Counted from the stretch's first letter, positions 17,348 to 26,047 are shown. The stretch: DNA of 64,000 bases from SZAS-103 sp038316385 (GCA_038316385.1 JBBQAN010000010.1:54668-118667), one strand, 5' to 3'. The notes: generated from the sequence alone by a model not told the origin. Translations and numbers: made by a program.

Positions 17348-18245
17348 GGCAAACACCACGCGTACGCACGGGATGGATAAATTGCTGGACATCATGGCGC
17401 GCCTGCGCGACCCGCAACACGGCTGCCCGTGGGACATGCAGCAAACGTTCGCGACCATCGCGCCGTACACGATTGAGGAAGCCTACGAGGTCGCGGACGC
17501 GATTGATCGCGGCGACATGCACGACCTGCGCGACGAACTCGGCGATCTGTTATTGCAGGTCGTTTTTCACGCGCGCATGGCAGATGAGGCTGGACAATTC
17601 GCGTTTGCAGACGTCGTTGCGGCGATCAGCGACAAGATGCTGCGTCGGCATCCGCATGTGTTTGCAACACGAGAATGTGTCGATGCTGCTCAAGCGATAC
17701 TTGCAGATTCACCTATGGAGCAGACACGCGACTGGGAACTGCGCAAGCGTCGCGAACGTGAAGCCAGAGGTGGCACGCAAGACGCCAGCGCACTCGCCGG
17801 CATCTCGCGTAGCATGCCCGAATGGCAGCGTGCATTGAAGTTGCAGAAGCGCGCGGCGACGGTGGGCTTCGACTGGCCCGACCCAGCGCCGGTGATCGCA
17901 AAACTGCACGAAGAGATTGAGGAAGTCCGCGTCGAATTCGCTGCCGCAGCCAACGCGCCCGACGATTTGCTGGTGCAAGCACGGCTGGAGGATGAGATCG
18001 GCGATCTTTTATTCGTGTGCGTCAATCTGGCGCGCCATGCGACGGTCGATACCGGCGCCGCATTGCGCCGCGCGAATGCAAAGTTCGAGCGCCGCTTCCG
18101 CGCAATGGAATCGTTGGCGCAGGCCGATGGCGTTGTGCTCGCCGAGCTGTCGTTGGAGAATCAGGATCGCTACTGGGATCGCGTCAAGGCCGAAGAAGGC
18201 CACGACGACCGGACCGCGCGAGGGCAGGTCCATGAGCCGATTTGA
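17340..18245 (+). CDS. mazG: MazG, nucleoside triphosphate pyrophosphohydrolase
   Basis: 301 residues containing two tandem MazG domains, as in the E. coli enzyme: the first with CPWDMQQT, EEAYEVADAI and DELGDLLLQVVFHA, and the second with GFDWPDP, EEIEEVRVE and DEIGDLLFVCVNLAR. The repeated ExxE(12-28)ExxD motif binds Mg2+. The enzyme removes pyrophosphate from (d)NTPs, including non-canonical ones. It starts with GTG 17340 inside cysQ and runs 14 bases into the DUF962 gene. The two copies differ in sequence, as expected of an old internal duplication. Confidence 0.95.
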   Translation: MTEANTTRTHGMDKLLDIMARLRDPQHGCPWDMQQTFATIAPYTIEEAYEVADAIDRGDMHDLRDELGDLLLQVVFHARMADEAGQFAFADVVAAISDKMLRRHPHVFATRECVDAAQAILADSPMEQTRDWELRKRREREARGGTQDASALAGISRSMPEWQRALKLQKRAATVGFDWPDPAPVIAKLHEEIEEVRVEFAAAANAPDDLLVQARLEDEIGDLLFVCVNLARHATVDTGAALRRANAKFERRFRAMESLAQADGVVLAELSLENQDRYWDRVKAEEGHDDRTARGQVHEPI

Positions 18246-18534
18246 CAACTTTCGTGCGTTCTATCCGTTCTATCTCAGCGAGCACGCCAACCGCGTGTCG
18301 CGGCGCCTGCATTTCATCGGCAGTTGCGGCGTGCTCGCATTGATCGCGACCGCGATGGCGACGCGCAATGGCTGGTGGGCGCTCGGCGCATTGCTCTGCG
18401 GTTACGGCTTTGCTTGGGTCGGACATTTTTTCTTCGAGAAAAACCGGCCGGCGACTTTCCAATATCCGTTGTATTCCTTCATTGGCGACTGGGTCATGTT
18501 CAAGGACATTCTGATCGGCCGCATCAAACTCTGA
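18232..18534 (+). CDS. DUF962/Mpo1-like small membrane protein
   Basis: 100 residues beginning MSRFDNFRAFYPFYLSEH. The Tyr-x-x-x-His and LHFIG patterns and two hydrophobic hairpins match the DUF962 (Mpo1-like) family; the yeast member is an Fe-dependent alpha-dioxygenase of 2-hydroxy fatty acids, and bacterial roles are unclear. Conserved His residues sit at 18 and 27. ATG 18232 lies in the end of mazG behind an AGGGCAGG ribosome-binding site, so it is the last gene of the gspN-nudE-cysQ-mazG run. Confidence 0.85.
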   Translation: MSRFDNFRAFYPFYLSEHANRVSRRLHFIGSCGVLALIATAMATRNGWWALGALLCGYGFAWVGHFFFEKNRPATFQYPLYSFIGDWVMFKDILIGRIKL

Positions 18535-18601
18535 TGCGTGCGGTTTTCACGCGCCATCGACAGGGACTGCATGTACTCTTCACAATGCTGAAGGAGGCCC
18601 C

Positions 18602-19318
18602 ATGCGCAACCGTGACGAACCTGCCGGCCTGATCCTGCTGGTCGAAGACAACCGCAACATTTCCGAGATGGTCGGCGAGTACCTTGAAAGCCGAGGCTTC
18701 GGCGTGGACTACGCGGCCGACGGACTCGACGGTTTCCGCCTCGCCAGCGACAACAGCTACGATGCGATCATTCTCGATCTGATGCTGCCGCGCATGGACG
18801 GGATCGAAGTCTGTCGCCGGCTGCGCGAGGAAACCAAGAAGGCGACGCCGGTGCTGATGCTTACCGCGCGCGACACGCTGGACGACAAGGTCAGCGGGCT
18901 GACCGCCGGCGCCGACGATTATCTCGTCAAACCTTTCGCAATCCAGGAGCTCGAAGCGCGCTTGCGAGCGTTGATCCGCCGCGATCGCCGCCAGGTCAGC
19001 GCTGAAATCCTGAAGGTCGGCGATCTGATTTACGACACCGCGAGCATGCGGGTGACTCGCGGCGGCCAGGAATTGCAGCTCTCGCCGATCGGCTTGCGTC
19101 TGCTTGCGATCCTGATGCGCGTGTCGCCGAAGGTCATCAGCCGGCGCGATATCGAACGCGAAATCTGGGGCGATGGATTGCCCGATTCGGATACGCTGCG
19201 CAGCCATCTTTACAACCTGCGCAAGACACTCGATCGCGGCTTCGACAAACCGTTGCTGCATACGGTGCAAAGCGCTGGCTATCGCATCGCCGATCTCGAC
19301 GCGCCGCAGCAGGGATGA
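18602..19318 (+). CDS. OmpR/PhoB-family response regulator
   Basis: 238 residues: an N-terminal receiver with phosphoacceptor Asp59 (IILDLMLPRMDG), Thr (MLTARD) and Lys (LVKPF), then a winged-helix DNA-binding domain with the typical end of the recognition helix and wing (SDTLRSHLYNLRKTLD; VQSAGYRIA). A strong AAGGAGG site (18591-18597) precedes ATG 18602. The stop overlaps the histidine kinase start as ATGA. The pair sits directly upstream of the MacAB-type exporter genes, the likely regulatory target, but that link is inferred from position only. Confidence 0.93.
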   Translation: MRNRDEPAGLILLVEDNRNISEMVGEYLESRGFGVDYAADGLDGFRLASDNSYDAIILDLMLPRMDGIEVCRRLREETKKATPVLMLTARDTLDDKVSGLTAGADDYLVKPFAIQELEARLRALIRRDRRQVSAEILKVGDLIYDTASMRVTRGGQELQLSPIGLRLLAILMRVSPKVISRRDIEREIWGDGLPDSDTLRSHLYNLRKTLDRGFDKPLLHTVQSAGYRIADLDAPQQG

Positions 19319-20643
19319 TCCGACGATCCGCAGCCGGCATGATCGCCGAGCGCGGTTTGCGCCGGAAGATGTGGGTCGCCTTCGCGATGCAGGTGATCGC
19401 GATCGGTTTGGCGACCATGTTCGGCGTATATGGCGCGACGATGGTGCTCAAGGACGTGTTGATCAAGCACGCGCTGGAGCAGGAAGCCGAATGGTTCTGG
19501 CAGCGTCATTCCGACGATCCGCAACACCATATCCCGGACACGTTCAACATGATGGGCTACCTCGTGCCGAAGGGCGCGAACGAGACTGTCATACCTGAAT
19601 CTCTCCGCGGACTCGCGTCTGGCTACCACGCCATGCCCGAAGCGATGGGCGGTTCGCTCGTTTACGTTGACGATGCGCCGAAGGGCAAACTCTTGCTGGT
19701 CTTCAAGCAGACCCAGGTCGACAAGCTCGCGTTCTGGTTCGGCGCGGTGCCGTTGACCTTCGTGCTGATCGTTGTCTACGCGATCGCGTGGCTGACGTAC
19801 CGTTCGTCGCATCGCGCGATCTCGCCGTTGATCTGGCTTGCGCACCAGGTACAGCAATGGGATCCGAAACGTCCGGATGCGACCGCACTCAACGCCGCGA
19901 ATCTGCCGGTCGATGTGCAGGGAGAAGCTTTGATACTGGCTTCGTCCCTGCATGAGTTCGCCAGCCGCATCGACGCATTCGTGCAGCGAGAACGCAACTT
20001 CACCCGCGACGCCAGCCACGAGTTGCGCACGCCGATGACGGTGATCCGCATGGCCGGCGACTTGCTGTTGAATGACGACTCGTTGTCGCAGCATGCGCAT
20101 CGCACGGCGCAGCGCATCCAGTCGTCGGTTGGCGACATGGAATCGCTGGTGGAAGCGTTCCTGATCATGGCGCGCGATGGCGATGTTGGTCTGGCCGACG
20201 AGGATTTCGTGGTGAATGAAATCGTCCACGACGAAATGGACAATGCACGGGCACTGCTCGGACGCAAGCCCGTCGAACTAAAGCTCGAAGAACTTGCCGC
20301 GTTCGGTTTGCATGCGCCGCCGCGCGTCTTCGCGGTGCTATTCGGCAACCTGCTGCGCAACGCCTGCAACTACACCGACACCGGCATGGTTACGGTACGC
20401 GTACAACCAGGCAAGATTGTGATCGAGGACACCGGCGTGGGAATGAGTCGCGACGAACTCGCGCAAGCATTCGAACCGTTCTTTCGCGGCGGCGAGCAGC
20501 GTCAGGGCGGCCACGGCATCGGCCTGAACATCGTGCGCCGCCTGTCCGAACGTTTCGATTGGCCGGTGAGCCTGGACAGCGAAGAGGGCAAGGGTACCCG
20601 CGTCACGGTGCTATTTCCGAAAGCGCAGCGGCTCGACGTGTGA
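19315..20643 (+). CDS. Sensor histidine kinase partner of the upstream regulator
   Basis: 442 residues. Two membrane segments (about residues 17-45 and 142-162) flank a ~95-residue periplasmic sensor. A short linker leads to the HisKA dimerisation domain with phospho-acceptor His235 (DASHELRTPM) and then a HATPase domain with N box LLRNACNY, G1 EDTGVGM, F box FEPFFRG and G2 GGHGIGLNIV, so all catalytic boxes are present. The signal is unknown. It may control the following exporter, 111 bases downstream. Confidence 0.93.
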   Translation: MIRRSAAGMIAERGLRRKMWVAFAMQVIAIGLATMFGVYGATMVLKDVLIKHALEQEAEWFWQRHSDDPQHHIPDTFNMMGYLVPKGANETVIPESLRGLASGYHAMPEAMGGSLVYVDDAPKGKLLLVFKQTQVDKLAFWFGAVPLTFVLIVVYAIAWLTYRSSHRAISPLIWLAHQVQQWDPKRPDATALNAANLPVDVQGEALILASSLHEFASRIDAFVQRERNFTRDASHELRTPMTVIRMAGDLLLNDDSLSQHAHRTAQRIQSSVGDMESLVEAFLIMARDGDVGLADEDFVVNEIVHDEMDNARALLGRKPVELKLEELAAFGLHAPPRVFAVLFGNLLRNACNYTDTGMVTVRVQPGKIVIEDTGVGMSRDELAQAFEPFFRGGEQRQGGHGIGLNIVRRLSERFDWPVSLDSEEGKGTRVTVLFPKAQRLDV

Positions 20644-20754
20644 CACAGCCGGCATGTTGCAAGCAACTTCATGGAGGGTTGCAGGTCAGCCGTTGACACT
20701 GCCGCCACGTTGGATCGACCGGATGCGCGTGCGCATCGCCCACATGGATGCTTC

Positions 20755-22317
20755 ATGCCGCAACATAACCGCAAGCAGCCGCCGCCAAAACGCTCACGTA
20801 CCATCTGGATCGTCCTCGCACTGGCGATCCTCGGCGCAGTTGGATGGTGGTGGCATGCGCGTTCTGCGGCCGGCATCGACGGTTATCGCACTGCCGTCAT
20901 CAATCGGGGCGCGATTGCGGTGACGATCTCCGCGACCGGCAACCTCAGTGCAATCACCACGGTGGATATCGGTTCGCAGGTCTCAGGCATCGTCCAGGCG
21001 GTACTGGCCGACTACAACGACCACGTCACCAAAGGCCAGGTCATCGCCCGCATCGATCCGAGCGCCTTCAACGCGAGACTCCAGCAGGCGGCTGGCGCGG
21101 TGGCGGCGGCACAGGCGCAACTCATGCAAGCGCAAGCCAGCGCGATCAATACCGCAGCCGATTTCGCGCGTAAGTCGGATCTCGGGCAGCGCCAGTTGGT
21201 CGCACATGGCGACGTCGATGCAGCGCGCGCATTGCGCGACCAGGGGCTGGGCGCGGTCGCTGCGGCGAAGTCGCAAATCGCATCGCAACAGGCCGCAATG
21301 GACAGCGCGCAACTCGATCTCGAGCACAGCGTCATCCGTTCGCCGATCGACGGCGTCGTGCTCACGCGCGCGGTCGAACCCGGCCAGACCGTCGCCGCGA
21401 GCCTGCAGACTCCGACCCTGTTCCAGATCGCTGAAGACCTCAAGCAGATGCAGATCGTGCTGGCGGTGGACGAATCCGATATTGGCCAGGTGAAGGTCGG
21501 CCAGGATGTGCGCTTCAACGTGGATGCGTTCCCGGATCGGGAGTTCGGCGGCGTCGTCAAGCAGATCAGACTCGGCGCGACCAATACCCAGAACGTGATC
21601 AGTTATCCGGTGGTCGTCACCGTCAACAACGACGACCTGACCCTGCTGCCGGGCATGACCGTCAATGCCGAAATCCAGATCAGTCGCCACGACAATGTCC
21701 TGCGCGTGCCGAACGCGGCGTTGCGTTTCCATCCGGCCGATGCGGATGCAACGACAGGCACGAATGCAGGCGCATCATCGGCGCGAACAGGTGGTGGCAT
21801 GCTGACCGACGCGCTGCCGCAGATCGCAGCGCAACTGCATCCGGACGCGACCCAGCAGGCCGCGTTCGACAAGGCGATGACAGCGATGGCGGAAAGGGCC
21901 AAGGAGCAACGCGCGAAACGCGACGCGGCGAACGCGCAGCGTTCGACCGGCACCAGCCTGTTTGGTGGACGCCCGGCGGGTGGGACCAGCGGCCAAGGCG
22001 GGCATGATCGCAATGGGCAAGGCGGCGCTCGTGGTGGCGCGCAATTTGCACAACGCATGTTCGCGCGCATCGCGCAGCAGTTCGCGGATTTTCGCGCGAC
22101 GTTGCGACCGGATCAGCAGCAGGCTTGGGATACCGCATTTCACGAGCTCGCCGGACAAAAGCGCGCGACCCTGTACAGACTCGTCAACGGCAGCATGCAG
22201 GCGGTGAACGTGCGCCTCGGCGCCAGCGACGGAAGTTTCACCGAAGTCAGCGGCGGCATTGCCGAAGGTGACAAGGTGATTGTCGGCACCGTGAACGCCG
22301 ATGCCACGAAAAAATGA
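20755..22317 (+). CDS. MacA-like periplasmic adaptor (membrane fusion protein) with central insertion
   Basis: 520 residues. One membrane anchor (~15-35) is followed by lipoyl-like half-motifs (TVDIGSQVSGIV), a helical hairpin, beta-barrel and membrane-proximal domains as in MacA/HlyD adaptors. Between about residues 330 and 470 there is a ~140-residue insertion: two charged helical segments, each with an LxPDxxQQ(A/W)-like pattern recalling Spy/CpxP helices, joined by a Gly-rich linker; the membrane-proximal strands resume with ATLYRLVNG. ATG 20755 is chosen because the cytoplasmic basic stretch and anchor follow at once; an in-frame ATG at 20671 would add 28 residues. It is followed by the ATPase and permease genes. 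Confidence 0.87.
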   Translation: MPQHNRKQPPPKRSRTIWIVLALAILGAVGWWWHARSAAGIDGYRTAVINRGAIAVTISATGNLSAITTVDIGSQVSGIVQAVLADYNDHVTKGQVIARIDPSAFNARLQQAAGAVAAAQAQLMQAQASAINTAADFARKSDLGQRQLVAHGDVDAARALRDQGLGAVAAAKSQIASQQAAMDSAQLDLEHSVIRSPIDGVVLTRAVEPGQTVAASLQTPTLFQIAEDLKQMQIVLAVDESDIGQVKVGQDVRFNVDAFPDREFGGVVKQIRLGATNTQNVISYPVVVTVNNDDLTLLPGMTVNAEIQISRHDNVLRVPNAALRFHPADADATTGTNAGASSARTGGGMLTDALPQIAAQLHPDATQQAAFDKAMTAMAERAKEQRAKRDAANAQRSTGTSLFGGRPAGGTSGQGGHDRNGQGGARGGAQFAQRMFARIAQQFADFRATLRPDQQQAWDTAFHELAGQKRATLYRLVNGSMQAVNVRLGASDGSFTEVSGGIAEGDKVIVGTVNADATKK

Positions 22318-22327
22318 GAATGTCGCA

Positions 22328-23080
22328 ATGAGCGCGATGAGGCCGAAACACGGGCTGGACTCGATCACGGACGCGGCGATGCCGGTGATCGAAACCATCG
22401 GCTTGGGCAAGGTCTACATGTCTGGCAGCGAAGCCGAGGTCGTCGCGCTTCGCGATGTCGATCTACGCATCGGTGTCGGCGAGTTTGTCGCAATCATGGG
22501 GCCATCGGGTTCCGGGAAATCCACGCTGATGAACCTGATCGGCTGCCTGGATACGCCGACGTCCGGCCACTATCTGTGCGATGGCGTGGACGTCGCCACG
22601 CTCGATGCCGAGCAGCGCGCGGCCCTGCGTGCGGCGAAAATCGGATTCGTGTTTCAGGGATTCAACCTGTTGAATCGGCTCACCGCGCTCGAGAACGTGA
22701 TGATGCCTTTAGGCTACACAGCGACTCGGCTCGCCGACCGCGCGCAGCGCGCACACGAGGCGATGGTGGCGGTAGGTCTGGGCGAACGCGAGTCGCATCG
22801 TCCGAGCGAATTGTCCGGTGGCCAACAGCAGCGTGTCGCGATCGCGCGTGCATTGATCAATTCCCCATCGCTGATTCTCGCCGACGAACCAACCGGCGCG
22901 CTCGATTCCAGAACGGGCGAGGAAATCCTCGCATTGTTCAAGCGATTGCAATCCGAAGGGCAGACCGTGGTGCTTATCACCCACGACCCGCAGATCGCAG
23001 CGCATGCCGATCGCACTTGCGCGATGCGTGATGGTCAGCTTCAAACAGACGTGCAGCATCCGGCCGAAACCGCAACATGA
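22328..23080 (+). CDS. MacB-type ABC transporter ATP-binding protein
   Basis: 250-residue ATPase of the LolD/MacB class. Walker A is GPSGSGKST (residues ~58-66), Q-loop FVFQGFNLL, signature LSGGQQQRVA, Walker B LILADEP and switch His LITHD. It powers the FtsX-like permease encoded next; unlike E. coli MacB, ATPase and permease are separate proteins. Start choice: ATG 22328, with 22301 (overlapping the adaptor gene) and 22379 (MPVIETIGLGKVY, the usual family start) as alternatives. The stop overlaps, as ATGA, the start of a 22-codon permease remnant. Confidence 0.92.
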   Translation: MSAMRPKHGLDSITDAAMPVIETIGLGKVYMSGSEAEVVALRDVDLRIGVGEFVAIMGPSGSGKSTLMNLIGCLDTPTSGHYLCDGVDVATLDAEQRAALRAAKIGFVFQGFNLLNRLTALENVMMPLGYTATRLADRAQRAHEAMVAVGLGERESHRPSELSGGQQQRVAIARALINSPSLILADEPTGALDSRTGEEILALFKRLQSEGQTVVLITHDPQIAAHADRTCAMRDGQLQTDVQHPAETAT

Positions 23081-23145
23081 CGCTGACACACACTATCCGC
23101 ATGGCTGTCTTCGCATTGCGTGCCAATTCGCAGTGCAGCGCATGA
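23077..23145 (+). pseudogene. Remnant of a second MacB-like permease start (22 codons)
   Basis: A 22-codon reading frame starts on the ATGA shared with the ATPase stop and ends on the ATGA shared with the real permease start. Its product, MTLTHTIRMAVFALRANSQ plus three residues, matches the first 22 residues of the permease (MTLTDTIRTAVFALRGNWM and on) at 16 positions. The DNA differs mainly at third codon positions, so this is not a fresh duplication; it looks like the first codons of a paralogous permease whose body was deleted. The offset between the copies is 65 bases, which breaks frame. It may still serve as a coupling cistron. Confidence 0.75.
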
Positions 23146-24374
23146 CCCTGACCGACACCATCCGCACTGCTGTTTTCGCGCTGCGCGGCAACTGGATGCG
23201 CAGCGCTCTGACCTCGCTCGGCGTAATCATCGGCATCGCGGCGGTGATCATCATGGTCTCGGTCGGCCAGGGAACACAGTCGGAAATCGACAAGCTCGTG
23301 TCAGGACTCGGCGCGAGCCGACTCGACATTTCCTCGGGTTCCGCGAAGTCCGGTGGCACTCGCCTGGGTGCCGGTAGTCGCGCGTCGCTGTTCGATGGCG
23401 ATGTCGATGCGATCCACAAGGAAGTTCCGGCAGTGCAATACACCACCGGCAGCGTGCGCGGCACCACCCAGATCGTGTACGCGGAGAACAACTGGTCAAC
23501 GACCTGGCAGGGTGTGCAGCCGGACTGGTTCGACATCAATGGCTGGACGATCGCGCAGGGAGCTCAGTTCGAGGCGCACGACTACAGCGCGGCGGGGAAG
23601 ACGGTGTTGCTCGGACAAACCGTGCGCCAGCAACTCTTCGGCGATGAAGATCCGACCGGACAGACGGTGCGCATCGGCCGAGTTCCGTTCCGGGTCGCAG
23701 GCGTTCTTGCCGCAAAGGGTCAGGGTGGTTTTGGGCAGGACCAGGACGATGTGCTGGTGGTTCCGCTGGATACCGCGCGGCGTCGGCTCACGCGTGCCGC
23801 AACGCTGCCACCGGGCGCAGTGCAGCAGATCAGCCTTGGCATCGCGAAAGGCGAAAGTCTCGATGCGGTGCAATCGCAAATCGAAGATCTGTTGCGCCAG
23901 CGCCATCGGATCAAACCCGGCGATGACGACGATTTCAATGTCCGCAATATTTCGGAGATCGTCGCTGCGCGTACGCAGACGACGCGGCTGATGTCGGTGC
24001 TGCTCGGTGCAGTTGCGACGATCTCGCTGATTGTCGGCGGTATCGGCATCATGAACATCATGCTGGTGTCGGTGACCGAACGCATTCGCGAGATCGGCCT
24101 GCGCATGGCGGTCGGGGCTGGACCTTCCGATATCCGCGCGCAGTTTCTCGCCGAGGCGATGCTGATCTCGATCATCGGCGGAACCCTCGGCATCGGCATC
24201 GGCATCGGCGGCACATTGCTGGTCGGCCGTTTCGGCGACTTGCCGGTGCTGCTGAACTGGAAAGTGATCGCGCTCGCCGCGGGTTGTTCGATCGCCACCG
24301 GGCTGTTCTTCGGGGTCTATCCGGCGCGCAAGGCCGCGCTGCTCGATCCGATCGAGGCGCTGCGGCAGCAGTGA
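23142..24374 (+). CDS. MacB-type ABC transporter permease (FtsX family)
   Basis: 410 residues: a first membrane helix (~23-41), a ~240-residue periplasmic MacB-type core domain, then three membrane helices (~286-310, 336-362, 376-400) of the FtsX fold. The conserved segment GGIGIMNIMLVSVTERIREIGLRMA and the C-terminal PARKAALLDPIEALR are diagnostic. With the adaptor and ATPase it should form a mechanotransmission exporter of peptides, lipoproteins or antibiotics; an outer-membrane TolC partner is not in the window. ATG 23142 overlaps the stop of the remnant cistron. Confidence 0.93.
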   Translation: MTLTDTIRTAVFALRGNWMRSALTSLGVIIGIAAVIIMVSVGQGTQSEIDKLVSGLGASRLDISSGSAKSGGTRLGAGSRASLFDGDVDAIHKEVPAVQYTTGSVRGTTQIVYAENNWSTTWQGVQPDWFDINGWTIAQGAQFEAHDYSAAGKTVLLGQTVRQQLFGDEDPTGQTVRIGRVPFRVAGVLAAKGQGGFGQDQDDVLVVPLDTARRRLTRAATLPPGAVQQISLGIAKGESLDAVQSQIEDLLRQRHRIKPGDDDDFNVRNISEIVAARTQTTRLMSVLLGAVATISLIVGGIGIMNIMLVSVTERIREIGLRMAVGAGPSDIRAQFLAEAMLISIIGGTLGIGIGIGGTLLVGRFGDLPVLLNWKVIALAAGCSIATGLFFGVYPARKAALLDPIEALRQQ

Positions 24375-24375
24375 G

Positions 24376-24783
24376 TCAGTGCACCGAACGCGGTCGCGTG
24401 GCATTCCATATCCACAGGATCAGCAATCCCTGCAAAGGAAGACGCAAGGCCAGGACGGCCTGCCACCAGGTTGCCGCGTTCGCCGCATGCGCGTTCAACA
24501 GCATCTGCACGTTCGCGGGCAATACCGCCAGCGACAGGGCAATGAGGCCGATACCTGCCGCCCATCGCGTCACCGAGAGCAGCACGCCGATGCCACCTGC
24601 GATCTCGCACGCGCCGCTGATCCAGACAAGTTGCGGATGCCATGGCAGCCACGGCGGCATGATTTTCAGGTAGCTTGCGGGGAAGACGAAGTGCAAGATG
24701 CCAGCCGTCACGAAAAATGCAGCGAGCAGGCATTGCGAGAATCCCGGGCGCATCGGTGGTCGTGGTGGCATGTCGTCGCGCAT
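24376..24783 (-). CDS. DoxX-family small membrane protein
   Basis: 135 residues with four predicted membrane helices. The pattern GILHFVFPASYLKIMPPWLP followed by a second helix with SGACEIAGGIGVL is characteristic of DoxX/DoxD-like proteins. Their biochemical role is generally uncertain (some are linked to thiosulfate or redox handling). It lies on the minus strand, with its stop one base beyond the convergent permease gene, and is divergent from the isoaspartyl peptidase gene across 113 bases. No cofactor motif is visible. Confidence 0.85.
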   Translation of the reverse strand: MRDDMPPRPPMRPGFSQCLLAAFFVTAGILHFVFPASYLKIMPPWLPWHPQLVWISGACEIAGGIGVLLSVTRWAAGIGLIALSLAVLPANVQMLLNAHAANAATWWQAVLALRLPLQGLLILWIWNATRPRSVH

Positions 24784-24896
24784 CCTGTGGCTGGCTCGGC
24801 CACGGCGAGTGAACTATGACCTGCCTGGAATCAACAGGTTTCCCGGCATTGTGCGCGCTCGGGTATTCTTTCAGCAGTCGCCCCGAACGAACTGCC

Positions 24897-25934
24897 ATGC
24901 CGATCCGGAGTTTAATGCTTGCCATGATGCTGCCCATCTCAGTTGCCGCCGCCAACGCGGCCTCCACACCTGAAAATACGACATCCGATATGCCGTCGCG
25001 CACAGCTCTGGTAATTCACGGCGGCGCAGGCACGATGTCGCGCAAGGAGCTCACGCCCGAACGCGAACGTGCGGTCCGCGCCGCGATGGACAACGCGCTG
25101 AACGCGGGCAACGCGGTGCTGAAAACAGGCGGCAGTGCGCGCGATGCGGTCACTGCGGTCATCGTCGTGCTCGAGGATTCGGCGTATTTCAACGCGGGCA
25201 AGGGCGCAGTGTTCAATCACGAGGGGATTAACGAACTCGACGCTTCGATCATGGACGGCGCGACCCTCGAAGCCGGCGCTGTGGCCGGCGTGCACACTGT
25301 CAAAAATCCGATCCTGCTCGCGCGTGCGGTGATGGAGCATTCGAAGCACGTGATGCTGATCGGCGATGGCGCCGAAGCGTTCGGCAAGTCGATCGGCGGG
25401 ATCGAATTCGCCGATCCGAAATACTTCTACACGCCCGAGCGCTGGAAACAGTTGCAGGATGCGAAGGCCGAGGAGTCTGCGGGCGCGAGCAATCCGCCGA
25501 GCGCGCATTTCGGCACGGTCGGCGCGGTCGCGCTGGATTCGCACGGGCACCTCGCCGCCGCGACATCCACCGGTGGCATGACCAACAAGAAATGGGGCCG
25601 GGTCGGCGATTCGCCGATCATCGGCGCAGGCACCTACGCGATCGCGGATTGCGCGGTGTCGGGCACCGGCTGGGGCGAATTCTTCATCCGCCTCAACGTT
25701 GCCTCCGACATCTGCGCGCGCGTGGCCTATCGCGGCGACAGCCTCGCCAAGGCCGCCGACGACGTCGTGATGAAACGCGTGCCGGAACTCGGCGGCGACG
25801 GCGGCGCGATCGCGATGGACGCGCACGGCAACATCGCGATGCCGTTCAATACCGAAGGCATGTATCGCGGCTGGCTCAATCCGGACGGCACGCGCGGGAC
25901 GGCGATCTACAGGGACGACGCGCCAACGCGATGA
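24897..25934 (+). CDS. Periplasmic isoaspartyl peptidase / L-asparaginase (Ntn-hydrolase)
   Basis: 345 residues. A signal peptide (about residues 1-22, ending AAANAAS) is followed by a plant-type asparaginase/IaaA precursor: VIHGGAG at the start of the mature enzyme, AGKGAVFN, ELDASIMDG, and the autoprocessing site before Thr207 (HFGTVGAVALD), whose side chain becomes the nucleophile; STGGMTNK follows. The enzyme cleaves isoaspartyl dipeptides and asparagine. ATG 24897 is chosen for the signal peptide; an ATG at 24816 would add an unlikely 27-residue extension. The next gene on this strand, gcvPB, is 113 bases away. Confidence 0.92.
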   Translation: MPIRSLMLAMMLPISVAAANAASTPENTTSDMPSRTALVIHGGAGTMSRKELTPERERAVRAAMDNALNAGNAVLKTGGSARDAVTAVIVVLEDSAYFNAGKGAVFNHEGINELDASIMDGATLEAGAVAGVHTVKNPILLARAVMEHSKHVMLIGDGAEAFGKSIGGIEFADPKYFYTPERWKQLQDAKAEESAGASNPPSAHFGTVGAVALDSHGHLAAATSTGGMTNKKWGRVGDSPIIGAGTYAIADCAVSGTGWGEFFIRLNVASDICARVAYRGDSLAKAADDVVMKRVPELGGDGGAIAMDAHGNIAMPFNTEGMYRGWLNPDGTRGTAIYRDDAPTR

Positions 25935-25982
25935 ATGAAGCAGGCGCCCGGGACTGGCGGGCGGGTAGTGCGCAGCGGAAAT

Positions 25983-26039
25983 CCGAAGTCACGGAACCCG
26001 GAAGCTGGCAAACTATGCGTCTTCCGCCTCCGACTTCGG
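25983..26039 (+). promoter_or_regulatory. Nested inverted repeat just upstream of gcvPB
   Basis: An outer 8-bp pair (CCGAAGTC at 25983-25990, GACTTCGG at 26032-26039) encloses an inner 5-bp pair (GGAAG at 26000-26004, CTTCC at 26021-26025). As RNA it could fold into a two-tier stem-loop ending 8 bases before the gcvPB ATG (26048), where a ribosome-binding site would be expected; no clear Shine-Dalgarno sequence is seen outside it. It may be a translational control element or an extended operator. It does not match the glycine riboswitch layout. A separate CGCCCG/CGGGCG hairpin lies at 25945-25963, without a T tract. Confidence 0.45.
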
Positions 26040-26047
26040 GCCTATCC

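Noticed and set aside
25935..26047. Glycine riboswitch upstream of gcvPB
   Set aside because: The gap is only 113 bases and lacks the conserved core blocks and the tandem aptamer layout; only a simple nested hairpin is seen.
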